A DNA stretch of 64,000 bases from Rhizomys pruinosus. Its lineage: Eukaryota; Chordata; Mammalia; Rodentia; Spalacidae. Position numbers and translations under genes: made by a program. Location of the stretch: assembly GCA_009823505.1 (NCBI GenBank), contig VZQC01009509.1:907072-971071 (forward strand), in the 5' to 3' direction. The notes beneath the pieces are model-generated. The model ran no database searches. It had not been told where the DNA came from and was given only the letters and a program-made list of their open reading frames with translations. Every line of letters starts with the position of its first letter. Position 1 is the first letter of the stretch. Shown piece by piece: positions 1 through 10,715 of the stretch.

Positions 1-1
1 G

Positions 2-175
2 GGGTTGGGATCCTTGGCATGCGTAATGTTGTTCGTATCTTTCCTCTTCCTGTGGTGTCTTTGTAAAATGAGAGTATCTCGACAGCAGAACATGGCTTTG
101 CTAGCACAGGCTTTTGTTGCCATTGAAGATGGACATTCCCCACAAGCTTGGCTCTCAATTATGCAAAAATCTTAA
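2..175 (+). pseudogene. C-terminal fragment of a retroviral env-type ORF (partial at window edge)
   Basis: An open frame enters from the left edge and stops with TAA at 173-175. About 20 strongly hydrophobic residues come first, then a short basic stretch and a roughly 35-residue tail, which fits the membrane anchor and cytoplasmic tail of a retroviral transmembrane envelope subunit. It lies about 200 bp upstream of a polypurine tract and a 3' LTR, where the end of env belongs. No stop is seen in the visible part, but the rest is outside the window, so intactness cannot be judged. The env identity rests on position and architecture, not on an alignment. Confidence 0.5.
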
Positions 176-375
176 AGGTCGTGTCACCCCTGAATGTCTT
201 CACAATCCTACTCAGAGACAGGCAACTTTCCTTCTACCTAAGGCATGAAACCCTCAGGGCGATGGGGTATCCTATGACGGGTTTAATGAAGGAATGATCC
301 TAAGACAGGGGGGATTGTTGAATTCAGCCATCTGCGGCCTCGAGACCATGCTCTATTAAAACAAAAAGGGGGAAC
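176..375 (+). mobile_element. ERV region between env stop and 3' LTR, with polypurine tract
   Basis: Spacer between the env-like stop and the LTR. It ends in an A/G run at about 361-374 (AAAAAGGGGGAA), the expected primer for plus-strand DNA synthesis directly upstream of a 3' LTR. No other open frame is recognised. Confidence 0.6.
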
Positions 376-686
376 TGTTGGCAGCTGCGGAGTGCCGTGC
401 CTCAAAGATGGCGCCGGTTTCCGCCTTCCACCCCCACAGGGGTGAGCGCTCCATGCAGCAAACATGTCCTTATTTGGTTTGGCCTTGCTGAAGCCCGCTG
501 TTCCGCATAGAGATATCCTATCCTTGAGACCCACGTGGTGGAAGTCGATTGGTTGTGACATGCCTTATAGGTGGTGAACCAGGAAGGGACAGAAAGAGAG
601 CACATGTAAGGGTACCCGAATAAACTGCTCGAGGAAGATCGCTCTCGTATTGCATCTTCTTTCGCTGGATGAAGGGGGTCACGACA
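376..686 (+). mobile_element. 3' LTR of an ERVK/betaretrovirus-like endogenous retrovirus
   Basis: A stretch of about 311 bp begins with TGTTGGCAGC right after the polypurine tract and ends with ACGACA, matching the TG...CA rule. A polyadenylation signal AATAAA lies at 619-624. The length is typical of short ERVK-class LTRs. I do not recognise the exact family. The 5' flank and the other LTR are outside the window, so the TSD cannot be checked. Confidence 0.7.
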
Positions 687-1222
687 GTGGGAGGACAGAA
701 CTGACCCTCTCGAGTTGCCCTCTCACCTCCATGTTCATGGTGGAAGGACAGAACTGACCCTCTTGAGTTGTCCTCTCACCTCCAAGTTCATGGTGGAAGG
801 ACAGAACTGAGCATCTCGAGTTGTCCTCTCCGCTCCATGTTCATAGTGGAAGGACAGAACTGACCCTCTCGAGTTGTCCTTTCACCTCAATGTCCATGGT
901 GGGAGGACAGAACTGACCCTCTCGAATTGTCCTCTCACCTCCATGTCCGTGATGGGAGGACAGAACTAACAGTCTCGAGTTGTCCTCTCACCTCCATGTT
1001 CGTGGTGGGAGGAGAGAACTGACCCTCTCGAGTTGTCCTCTCACCTCCATGTCCATGGTGGGAGGACAGAACTGACCCTCTCAAGTTATACTCTCACCTC
1101 CATGCTCATGGTAGGAGGACAGAACTGACCCTCTCGAGTTGTCCTCTCACCTCCATGTTCATGGTGGGAGGACAGAACTGACCCTCTCGAGTTGTCCTCT
1201 CACCTCCATGTTCATGCTGTGG
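687..1222. repeat. Minisatellite, about 53-bp unit, about 10 copies
   Basis: Each unit carries the landmarks GGGAGGACAGAACTGACC, TCTCGAGTTGTCCTCTCACC and TCCATGTTCATGG. The first two unit starts are 53 bp apart (688 and 741). Copies differ by single substitutions (for example CTCGAG, CTTGAG, CTCAAG). The array starts directly after the LTR end and decays into AT-rich DNA at about 1223. Confidence 0.9.
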
Positions 1223-1299
1223 CACATATGTTCCTCCTGATCAATCAACAATCAAATTTAAAAAATAGATTTTAGAAGAAGAATAAAATAGAGAAAGTA

Positions 1300-1500
1300 G
1301 GGCTGGAGAGATGCCTCAGCAGTTAAGATCACTGGCTGCTCTTGCAGATGACCTGGGTTCAATTCCCGGCACCCACACTGTGGCTAGCAACTGTCTATAA
1401 CTCCAGTTCCAGGAAATCTGACACCCTCTTCTGACCTCTGTGGGCATTGCATGTACGTGTTCTTACCTACATGGAGGCAATCAATATAGGAATACACATA
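1300..1500 (+). mobile_element. B2 SINE (older copy)
   Basis: tRNA-derived head GGGCTGGAGAGATG...GCAGTTAAGA, B-box region GGGTTCAATTCC, then the B2 body ending in a degraded tail. Divergent from the young copies elsewhere in the window. Confidence 0.85.
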
Positions 1501-2122
1501 GACGCTAATCAGTAGAGAGAACATGCTAGGCAGGACAGACCAGCTCCAGCTAAGCTTTGCTCAGAATCTTATCAAATGCCCTGAAAAATAACCTTGAGGG
1601 TCAGCGAGCTTCAGCGTGTGCCTGTGTGTACGTCTGAGCCTGCGTGTGAAAGTTTGTATGACTATGCATTTGTGAGTATGTGTATGTCTATGTGTGAACA
1701 TGTAATCATGGGTATGTGTGTTTTTCCAGGCAGAGACATGGGGTGATCTCTACAGCAGCTTGACTGACAGTTTTTGTCTACATAACGGTGCAGAAGTGTA
1801 CATGCACAGACACTCTGCGTTTTGCTTTCTGTACACATTTTATAATGACATGAGACATTGAACAGCACTTTGTGATAGACTCCCCCATGAGCTGCTCTTG
1901 TCTAGTCATCAGCAAAAGTGGACTGCCCTCATCACGTCCGAAGCAGGCCAGGCTGACCTACAACTTGGTAGATGGGCTGTGCTAAATGTCCTTTCCTGAC
2001 TGTGATTGGTTTACTGGGATGTAACCCCATCACGACTCAAGCAGCAAGGTTGGAGGCTATAATGCCTCTTGGTAAACATGTCATGGGGGGGAACCAGCAG
2101 GGGGCTGCTTCTCAAACTCTTT
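1501..2122. other. Unique or unassigned DNA with a TG-rich patch
   Basis: 1610-1720 is rich in TGTG/TATG words, an old degenerate TG microsatellite. The rest shows no recognisable repeat, exon or RNA gene. Confidence 0.5.
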
Positions 2123-2137
2123 TAGTAGGATTTTTTT

Positions 2138-2379
2138 ATTTTTTATTTTTTATTTATTTTTATTTTTTCTAAAATTTTTATTTATTTTTTCTATGTGTAT
2201 GAATGTACTGTCTGCATGCAGGTCTGTGCTCCCGTGGTCTCAGATTCCCCTGGAACTGGAGTTCTCCTAGAATTGGAGTTTCAGATGGTTCTCAGCCACC
2301 ATGTGGGTGCTGGGGATCGAACCCGGGTCCTCTGCAAGAGCAGTCCGCGCTCTTAACTGCTAGGCCATCTCTCCAGCCC
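2138..2379 (-). mobile_element. B2 SINE, young subfamily with 17-bp internal duplication
   Basis: Reverse-complement B2: A/T-rich tail on the left, head GGGCTGGAGAG complemented at 2365-2379. It has the doubled CTCCAATTCCAGGAG-type segment. Flanking T(A/T)GGATTTTTTT words at 2123-2137 and 2380-2395 form a near-perfect TSD. Confidence 0.9.
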
Positions 2380-2439
2380 TAGTTGGATTTTTTTTAAATG
2401 ACTCAAATCTGTCTGAAGACTTCTTGTGTCAAGAAAGGG

Positions 2440-2760
2440 GCAGGAGAGGTGGCTCCGTGGGTAAGAGCACTTCCCGCACAAATGTGAGGACCTGGGTTCG
2501 GATCCTCAGCAGCCATGTAAAGGGTCAGGCATGGTGGTGCTGCTGTAACCCAGTGCTGAGACAGGCAGGTCCCCATTGCTCCCTGGCTGGCCAGCCTAGC
2601 CAGCCAGTAAGCTCAAGACCCAGGGACAGACCTTGTCTTAACAAGTAGGTAAAGGGCGATGGAGGAAGACACCCCATGTGTACCGAACATTGACATCTGG
2701 CTTCCACATCCCCCACTTGCACACACATGCACACATACTTGCACATACATCTCTCTGTCA
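2440..2760 (+). mobile_element. B4-superfamily (RSINE1-like) SINE
   Basis: tRNA-like head (GGTGGCTCCGTGGGTAAGAG, GGACCTGGGTTCGGATCC) joined to a B1-like half (CAGGCATGGTGGTGCTGC) and the typical GACCTTGTCTTAACAAG end, followed by a degraded CA-rich tail. Confidence 0.75.
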
Positions 2761-2994
2761 CACATGCATGGAGGGATGTGCATGTCTGATGTCTGCAAAG
2801 TTGAGGCAAACTCTGCAGAGTTCACTCAGTCCTTAGCTCTCTACCACTGCATGAAGTGAGATCCTTAGACCCGAATGTGCGAGAAGTGCAGACTTCTAAA
2901 GAGGAGCCACCACACTCTGGACAGCAGCATCTCCCCTGAAACGCTGGCCCATAGTCCTGTGTGCAGAGCTCTACAGCGAGACAGGTTAGTTTGC

Positions 2995-3258
2995 TAGAAA
3001 AGTGCAATCTGGGCTGGAGAGATGGCCTAGCGGTTAAGAGCGCCGACCACTCTTACAGAGGACCCGAGTTTGACCCCCAGCACCCACATGGCAGCTGAGA
3101 ACCGTCTGAAACTCCAATTCCAGGAGAAGTCAAGTTCCAGGGGAATCCGACACCCTCTTCTGACCTCCGCCGCATTGCGCGACACGGGTGCACAGACCTA
3201 CTTGCAGACAGTACATTCATACACATACAGAAAAAAACAAGTTAGAAAAGTGCAATCT
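2995..3258 (+). mobile_element. B2 SINE (young) with perfect 16-bp TSD
   Basis: The B2 body spans 3011-3242 with the 17-bp duplication (slightly altered). The same 16 bases TAGAAAAGTGCAATCT flank it at 2995-3010 and 3243-3258, which fixes the insertion boundaries. Confidence 0.95.
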
Positions 3259-3699
3259 ATGATCAGATCCCAGCACCACGGCATGTTTTCCAAAATGTCC
3301 CTGCCTTACCCTGCCTCCCATCCTCCCTGCCGCATGGTCATGAATCCCTGAGTTCCTACAGAGAAGGATAACACCTTGCACTGAAATTCCCTGAGTGTCT
3401 TCCCATGTGGAAAGAAATTTGAAACTTGTGCTGAGCAAGAGCCAGTTACCGCAACACTCTCCTCCCCTGCGGTACAGACTGAGACGGTTCAGCCTGAATG
3501 CGGATGCCTGCGTTTGGAGGTTTGCCACAGCAGAAGAGGGAGCTCCAGGCCATGGATCCCGAGGCCGATCAGCGACATCAAGCTCAGAGCTTAGTGCCAT
3601 TTTCCTTACTGCTTTTCTCAAGATTTGCCTGAGATGATCCTGCGCATCAGGCACATGGCTAAAATGTAGAAACAAGTCTTGGGGTGGGGTTGGGAATCA

Positions 3700-3765
3700 A
3701 TAGTTCAACAGTGGGGGTAGTGCTCAACACCCCTGAGAGCCTGGGCTTGATCCCAGGAATAAAAT
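3700..3765 (+). mobile_element. Probable ID-element remnant
   Basis: A short tRNA-like stretch (GGGGGTAGTGCTCAAC...GAGAGCCTGGGCTTGATCCC) resembles an ID head with a degraded first part. Confidence 0.35.
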
Positions 3766-3769
3766 GGAA

Positions 3770-5080
3770 AGATCTTCACTTTCTCAAAAGTTCAGCATGT
3801 TTAAGATCATGAGCTTGGTCTGCCTCCCACTGAGAAAGAAGACCTAAAGCCTGCCAGTTTGCTGCTCAGTGCTGACCTGGGGAATGTAGCCCCCCGCCAA
3901 CAGCAACCCTTCAAGGACCATCAAGCCCACCCCATGTCTCCTGATTCTGCACCAAGGGGTGACACACTTGGATGTTCCACAGCCCTAAAGCTTCACCAGG
4001 AGGAAGATGGTGACTGAACATGTGACCGAGTGTAGAGAGTCTGCTGAGCAAGAGGGCTCAATTTGAAGTTTATCTTCAGTAGGCCTTCCAAAGCCTCGAG
4101 ATGGAAGTGGGTGAGTGGCTCTGAGTTGCTCCATGCTGGAAGGGAATATCTTGCTGGTCAAGACCATGTGCTTAAGAGGAACTGAGGGCTGAGTTAGCTC
4201 AGGAGAGGCCTGGGAGAAGATACTGGAGCCGTCTGTGTAGAGGAGCGGGGAGTTCTACATAGCAGGAGGCCTGGCTCTGCCCCGGAAGCCCTCAGCTCTT
4301 CAGCATTTATAGGGAACATGAGCTGATAGCCACAAGCCTTGGGTGTCATAGGTGGTTCAGCCAAGCTCTGGGGCTTGTGTGTTGTTCCTTTTACTCCCAC
4401 TGTGAACAGTTACGTTTGTGCCAGTAAGCCTAGAGTAGCTTAATTTGCCTGTAAACATCTCTATTAGTACACAACTTATTTAAAAGCACACATCTGATAT
4501 GTTTGCAATCAGAGTTAGGATCCAATTTTTTTTAAGTAGGAAAAAACCCCTCCTTTTGATAAAGGCAATTCTGTCCTGGACATCCTCTTCTGTTGGTTTC
4601 TGAAATAAACATGGTGAGAAATGAAGCTCTCTTGCTTGGTAAACAGCGGGCACTGTCTCAGTGTTGGAAGGAATGGGAATTACAAGGCTGCGACTTAGAA
4701 AATGAGAGGCTTGAAGAGACTTAAAGACTTCAGTGAAGAGGGGAGAGTCTTGGAAATCATGGTCGTTAGTGTCACAGATGAAGAAGAGTGTTCCGCCATG
4801 GTCAGGCGACTGCAGAGACCGGGCACTGCTCATGACCCTGGTCCACTGCTCCTTCAACTGCATCGGACTCGGCCAAGCCAAAGCCAGGGGATCAGAAAGC
4901 AGGACAGGCTGCCACAGCCACCAGGAACATTTCTACACACAAAGCAACATAGTCTGGAGAGCAGGCACAAGGAGAAGGGACTGCCGTTGGATGGAGTGAC
5001 ACGACCCAGATCAGTGGCAGCAGGGGACATGTGGCTGTGCCCTAGGGAGGAGCTGTGCTGGAAAGAAGAGTGTCTCTGAG
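3770..5080. other. Unique DNA, no feature recognised
   Basis: About 1.3 kb without a recognisable repeat. Overlapping open frames of up to 133 codons on both strands (4480-5079) have no start context, splice sites or domain that I can identify. Confidence 0.5.
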
Positions 5081-5143
5081 AGTTGGGATATTGTCAACTG
5101 GTGAATGCTTGCCTAGCATGCATAGAGCCCTCACTGGGAAGAG
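5081..5143 (+). mobile_element. ID-type head of a B4-like SINE
   Basis: GGGATATTGTCAACTGGTGA, TGCTTGCCTAGCATGCATAG and CCCTCACTGGGAA follow the ID pattern (tRNA-Ala-like). It runs straight into B1-like sequence, the ID-B1 order of B4 elements. Confidence 0.6.
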
Positions 5144-6335
5144 ATGGTGTGGTGGAGCATGCCTGTAATCCTACGGTGTGCTGAAGCACCTCTGTAATCC
5201 TATGTTGTGGTGGAGCATGTCTGTAATCCTATGGTGTGGTGGAGCATGTCTGTAATCCTATGGTGTGGTGGAGCACGTCTGTAATCCTATGGTGTGGTGG
5301 AGCACGTCTGTAATCCTATGGTGTGGTGGAGCACGTCTGTAATCCTATGGTGTGGTGGAGCATGTCTGTAATCCTATGGTGTGGTGGAGCCAGTCTGTAA
5401 TCCTATGGAGTGGTGGAGCACGTCTGTAATCCTATGATGTGGTGGAGCACATCTGTAATCCTATGATATGGTGGAGCACGCCTGTAATCCTATGAGTGGT
5501 GGAGCATGTCTATAATCCTATGATGTGGTGGAGCATGTCTGTAATCCTATGGTGTGGTGGAGCATGTCTGTAAGCCTATGATGTGGTGGAGCACATCTGT
5601 AGTCCTATGATGTGGTGGAGCATGTCTGTAATCCTATGATGTGGTAGAGCATGACTGTAATCCTATGATGTGGTGGAGCACATCTGTAATCCTATGGAGT
5701 GGTGGAGCACGTCTGTAATCCTATGATTTGGTGGAACATGTCTGTAATCCTATGGTGTGGTGGAGCCAGTCTGTAATCCTATGGAGTGGTGGAGCACGTC
5801 TGTAATCCTATGATGTGGTGGAGCACATCTGTAATCCTATGATATGGTGGAGCACGCCTGTAATCCTATGAGTGGTGGAGCATGTCTATAATCCTATGAT
5901 GTGGTGGAGCATGTCTGTAATCCTATGGTGTGGTGGAGCATGTCTGTAAGCCTATGATGTGGTGGAGCACATCTGTAGTCCTATGATGTGGTGGAGCATG
6001 TCTGTAATCCTATGATGTGGTAGAGCATGACTGTAATCCTATGATGTGGTGGAGCACATCTGTAATCCTATGGAGTGGTGGAGCACGTCTGTAATCCTAT
6101 GGTGTGGTGGAGCATGTCTGTAATCCTATGCTGTGGTGGAGCACATCTGTAATCTTATGGTGTGGTAGAGCATGTCTGTAATCCTATGATGTGGTGGAGC
6201 ACGTCTGTAATCCTATGATGTGGTGGAGCATGTCCGCAATCCTATGATTTGGTGGAACATGTCTGTAATCCTATGATGTGGTGAAGCACACATGTAATCC
6301 TATGGTGTGGTGGAGCATGCCTGTAATCATAGCAC
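5144..6335. repeat. 29-bp minisatellite (about 40 copies) expanded inside a B4/B1 SINE
   Basis: Unit landmarks are CTGTAATCCTATG and TGTGGTGGAGCATGT, with a 29-bp period; one variant unit lacks bases (TATGAGTGG). The first and last units read GTGGAGCATGCCTGTAATC, the start of a B1, and the array exits into TAGCACTTGGGAAGT, the next part of a B1. The monomer is therefore the first 29 bases or so of the B1 half. Most units retain a TGGTGGAGCATG core that overlaps the B1 A-box region. Confidence 0.9.
5391..6101. repeat. Higher-order duplication in the minisatellite, 376-bp offset
   Basis: 5391-5725 and 5767-6101 read identically through a series of distinct unit variants (CAGTCTG, GGAGTGG, GATATGG, TATGAGTGG, TATAATCC, TAAGCC, TAGTCC, GTAGAGCATGAC). 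This is a recent block duplication of about 13 units. Confidence 0.9.
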
Positions 6336-7460
6336 TTGGGAAGTGGAAGGAGCCGGATTGGACAAGGGGGCAGAGGAAGGGGCTGCATCCCAGCATGCTG
6401 TAGGGACACAGGTGTTTGATTCCTTGGCATAGGTAAAGCTGAAATCTAGGTGGGGGCCAGGGCTCGGGCTTTCCTGTATCAGGCTAAAAGCTTCTTGATG
6501 TGTGTTGTCAGTGTGTTTGACGAGGTGAATGTACTTCATCTTCCCTGATGTGAGGTTTCCTTTCTGAAGTTTCAGTCATTTTTGGTCCACCAAAGACTGA
6601 AAATATCATGTGGAAAGATTTGAGAAATAAAGAATTCATTGGTTTGAAATTGTGCACTGCTCTGTTCTGAGCAGTAGGGTGAAACCTTGCCTCCCTGTGT
6701 CTGACCCCTGACCCCATAAGGATGTCTCAGTCATTGCTTTGTTCTGTGCATACATGCTCTGTGCACTACTCACGCTATGGTCACATAGGATGTGCAGCTC
6801 TCTGGTTTCAGCCTTATCCTGGGGGTCTCGGAATGTGAACCCACGGACAAGAGGGCATGCTGAGTTATGGCCAAGCTCCTGTTTTAGGAGGATGACTCTG
6901 GAAGCCTCAGGGAGGATGGATCCATGCAGGACAAGAATGGAGCCTCCCACACAGAAGATGCCGGTGCAGATGTTCTTTTCCTTAGTGGCACAGGTCACAT
7001 GGTGGGATGGTGTACAGTCATATCCTCCCTCGCTGGCCCGTGAGTGTGATGGGCTGGGACCCCTGTGCCTGTTCGTAGCTCTGACTCCGGTGCTCAATTC
7101 AGCTCTGCACATAGGGGCTGAATTGATAGTATCTATTGACTGACTAGATCAACCTCTTGAGCTTTAGAAATAGTGTGCCACAGCCTGAGCATGAGCGAAT
7201 GGAGAAGTGATTACAGAGGACCAGAGAGAGAACTGGGGTGGGTAAGGGATGTTGGGGGAAAACTCCAGGTTGGACGTGACCATGCCTGAGACAGATGGGC
7301 TGCACCGAACAAATCCTTCAGGGAATGGAGGGACACTCTCGGCAAGAAAATTTTTGTGTCTAGTACTTGGTGTTGGTTTGCATCATTTTACCCCGGAGGA
7401 GGGGAGGATTCTCTGGATTCTAAATCCATACAGAAACCTACTCGGACATTGGGGAGACTG
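6336..7460. other. Unique DNA
   Basis: No SINE or LTR seen. Paired antisense open frames at 6636-7143 have no supporting signals, and I do not call them genes. Confidence 0.5.
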
Positions 7461-7465
7461 ATGGA

Positions 7466-7590
7466 GATTAAAGGACCCCAACAGCAAGCGTGCGGCTCGT
7501 GCTGGCAATCCCTGCACTAGGGGGGGCAGAACTGGGAGGAAAGCAGCCTGGGCTGCAGAGTGAGACCCCGTCTCCAAAACAAAGGGAAGA
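7466..7590 (+). mobile_element. Old B1-like SINE
   Basis: GTGCTGGCAATCCCTGCACT, GGGGGGCAGAACTGGGAGGA and GCAGAGTGAGACCCCGTCTC give a decayed B1/7SL pattern. Confidence 0.55.
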
Positions 7591-7614
7591 GCTGCAAAAT
7601 GTCTGTGCTAATTA

Positions 7615-7925
7615 CTAGTGTGTGCACGAATGCATATGTGTGCGTGTGTGTGCACGTGTGTGTAAATGGGTGTTTATATACGCGTGTGCATGTAGGTCAG
7701 AAGGCAATACTGGGTGTGTCCTCCTCGATTGTCTCTCCCTGAAGCTGGCTCATCAGCTCTCTGGCAGGCTGGTAGTGAGCCCAGAGGCCCCTCCTGCTTT
7801 TTCCCCCAGAGCTGGGATTACAGGTGTGCACCGCCCTGCCTGGTGCTTTACATGGGAATCCAGAGGCAGGCCTTTATGGGGAACAGCAAGCACTTTCCTG
7901 ACTGGGCCATCTACCCAGCCCCTGA
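7615..7925 (-). mobile_element. B4-superfamily (RSINE1-like) SINE, minus strand
   Basis: A TG-rich stretch (complement of the CA tail), then AGAGCTGGGATTACAGGTGT, and finally AGCAAGCACTTTCCTGACTG, which is the complement of the tRNA-like head. Confidence 0.7.
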
Positions 7926-7989
7926 CATCGGTCTTGTGTGCATGTATGTGTGGTGTCTGTGCACACATATTTTTGTGTGAATAAGCCCT

Positions 7990-8595
7990 TCTGTCCACTC
8001 TGAAGCAGATACTGTCAGGTATTTTATCTCAGCAATGAGAAAAGTAAATTTTTCTTCTTTGTGCTCTGTCAGGAACTGAGGGTAGGCATGCCGAGGACCC
8101 CCTGATGGATGCTGTGCCCAGCTTGGTCCGGAACACAAACTAGTTGTACAAGCAGCTGTCGAGCACCTGCTCAGAATCAGCCCTTGCACTTGGCACGCGG
8201 GCTCACCAATCCTTACAAAAGCCCTCCGTGGTGAGAGATGGAAGGCTCAGCCAGCCGGCCCAGGGACGGAGCTCCACGCAGGCTTGGCCTCTGTCTGTAG
8301 ACCTTAGGGTTTTCCTGTTTCTCTGGGTAACTAGCAAGGGCAGAGGGCTCCACATTCAAGTTCACTGGTATTAAGAGGATAGCAAGCCCTGAAAGGACGT
8401 AGAGATTGAACGTGAAGGTAAAGCCCTCAGGTTCCCAGAAGCCCTTGACTTCCCTGTGCTCACGTGAGAAAGCTATAGTTGGTCCACCACCATCATCAAT
8501 ATTTCTTTCCCAATTACTTGCATTTGAGCCTAAAATCTTTTCTCTTGTAAAGGGTTTAAAAAAATGTATTGCCCTCAAACATGCTTCAATGTCAC
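7990..8595. other. Unique DNA
   Basis: No recognised repeat, RNA or exon. Confidence 0.45.
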
Positions 8596-8599
8596 CATC

Positions 8600-8890
8600 T
8601 TTATTGTGACAATACCTGACAAAAGCAGCTCAGGAGAACAATGGTTTACCGTGGCTCAGTGTCAGGGAAGGTAGTTCATTATGGAGGAAAAGGCAGGCGG
8701 CTGGTCACAGTCCCCCAGTCAGGAAGGGGAGCGCTGGCAGAAAGCGGGGCCTGCCCTCAGTGACTCACTTCCTCCAGTCAGGCTCTGCCTCCTGCAGATT
8801 CCACAACTGTTCCACAAAAGCCCACGGGCTGGAGACCAAGTGTTCAGATGCGTGAGCCTGGGAGGACAGTTCATGTTCAAACCACGTGTA
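8600..8890 (-). mobile_element. MT2-like ERVL LTR, minus strand
   Basis: TTATTGTGACAATACCTGAC, then AGTGACTCACTTCCTCCAGT and GGAGACCAAGTGTTCAGATG, ending near CATGTTCAAACCACGT. These are the antisense landmarks of rodent MT2/ERVL LTRs in the right order. Confidence 0.7.
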
Positions 8891-9267
8891 ACCGTCTGGA
8901 CCAGTGAGTTGATGGCTTGACTGGCAACCTGCTCCCGCAGGAGTATCAAGTCTCATATAGAGTCCCCCTTTCAAATTCTACGGCATTTTTCAGACTAGAC
9001 ATAAAGTGTTCTCCAGGTCATAAAGTGAGAGGAATATTTTTTTCCTGGTATATCCAATTTTAGTTTTCTGTTTATAAAAAGTATTAGCGCCCGTAAGGAG
9101 CAGCAGTTTTGGGTGGAGTTTTGTGGACAGTTCTGTTTGGGACTTGGAAGGAAAATGTCCGATCAAAGTGAAGTGATGTAAGGAAATACAGACATTGGGG
9201 CCGGTAGGGGCAATACTGGGGAGCCATCTGGTTGGCAGAGTTCATCGTTTTTATGACCCGCTCCCAT

Positions 9268-9501
9268 GAAAATAGTCAATCCAGGGGGCTGGAGAGATAG
9301 CCTAGCGGTTAAGAGCACCGACGCTCTTGCAGAGGACCCGGGTTCGATCCCCAGCACCCACATGGCGGCTGAGAACCGTCTTTAACTCCAATTCCAGGAG
9401 AACTCCAGTTCCAGGGGAATCCGAGACCCTCTTCTGACCTCCGCGGCATTGCACGACACGGGTGCACAGACCTGCATGCAGACAATACATTCATACACAT
9501 A

Positions 9502-9571
<70 letters not shown>

Positions 9572-9585
9572 AAATAGTCAATCCA
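9268..9585 (+). mobile_element. Very young B2 SINE with 67-A tail and perfect TSD
   Basis: B2 body 9284-9502 with the 17-bp duplication, then an uninterrupted A run at 9503-9569. GAAAATAGTCAATCCA flanks it on both sides (9268-9283 and 9570-9585). Confidence 0.95.
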
Positions 9586-9917
9586 ATGGAGTATGTCTGC
9601 AGAAGTTGAGTTCAGAAAAGCTTCTTGCTAATATTCATCCACTTGCTTTGCTTTCCTGTTGATGTCAGTATTTCCCAGGCTAACTCAGGACTCCTGTGAT
9701 GCATAGATGTGATTCTGGGCGGAAACCTTTGAAAATCAGTTTCCTTTAGGCTATTGAGACCTGGTTCCATTAGGAACTTACTAGAATATTCTGGAATATC
9801 CTGGCACTGGATATCAAAGGCCCAAGAGGAATTAGGTGGTCCCTGATGCCTTCTGCCTCTTTTCGTGTCTCTCGCTGGGCTCCTCAGTAATCAGCAGTAC
9901 CAATACTAATATACTGG

Positions 9918-10274
9918 GGCCAGGGGAGGTGGCACAGTAGGTAAGTGGGGAGCCTTGCAAGTGTGCAGACCTGAAGTCGATCTCCGGAACCCACGGAAGA
10001 AGCTGACTGTGAATTAGAACGTGATGGATTGGTTGTACATTTACTCTCAGCCCTCAGGAGGCAGAGGCAGGCAGATCTCTGTGAGAGTAAGGCCACACTG
10101 GTCCACAGTGTGACTTCCATGCTAGCTGTGACTAGGAAGACCCTGTCAAAAAAAAAAGGCAGAATATAGTAGTGTGTGCTTAGAGCCCTAACACTGGCCC
10201 AGTGGGGGGCTCTGTCCAAACAGCAAGGTAGATGCTCCTGAGGAGGGTGTGCTCTGGCCTGTACACATATGCAA

Positions 10275-10318
<44 letters not shown>
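9918..10318 (+). mobile_element. B4-type SINE with CA tail
   Basis: tRNA-like head (GAGGTGGCACAGTAGGTAAG, GTCGATCTCCGGAACCC), then a B1 middle (CAGGAGGCAGAGGCAGGCAG), ending in a (CA)n run at 10275-10317. Confidence 0.7.
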
Positions 10319-10321
<3 letters not shown>

Positions 10322-10715
10322 TATTACTGTCCTAAAGCACTTAATGCAGACTCACTGTTGCATGGTTGACATTGAAGAGCTGTGAAGTCCCACTTGTTTT
10401 CATCTTCATCTTAGTGCCCTGGAGGTGAGGGCGACATTCAACATTAGGACTATAAGAAGAGGTTCTGAGAGGCTTAGCGTGCCCGTCTCCTCTGCCTCAG
10501 CCCCCAACTCTGTGGAAATAAGCTAGCTTGGTGCCCATAGCAGGAACTGGGCAGGCCTCCCCAGAGGACAGCACATTTCACTTTTAATTACACTGAGGTT
10601 TCTGTTCATCTCTGGGAGGACCTCATGTCTGTCTGTAAGAACAAAGCCGTTGTGAGACCCATGGACAGCTGACGTTTAAGTGGACACCCAGCATTTCCTT
10701 CCTGACTAACCTGCT

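Noticed and set aside
3011..3090. tRNA-like A and B boxes in B2/ID heads
   Set aside because: They belong to SINE promoters. The bodies lack a cloverleaf and tRNA 3' end.
4480..5079. 133- and 125-codon frames on opposite strands
   Set aside because: Mutual overlap and lack of any domain, splice signal or codon bias that I can see.
5144..6335. Regular 29-bp repeats that could suggest a CRISPR array
   Set aside because: The units are contiguous with no unique spacers, the setting is a mammalian SINE, and the units are B1-derived.
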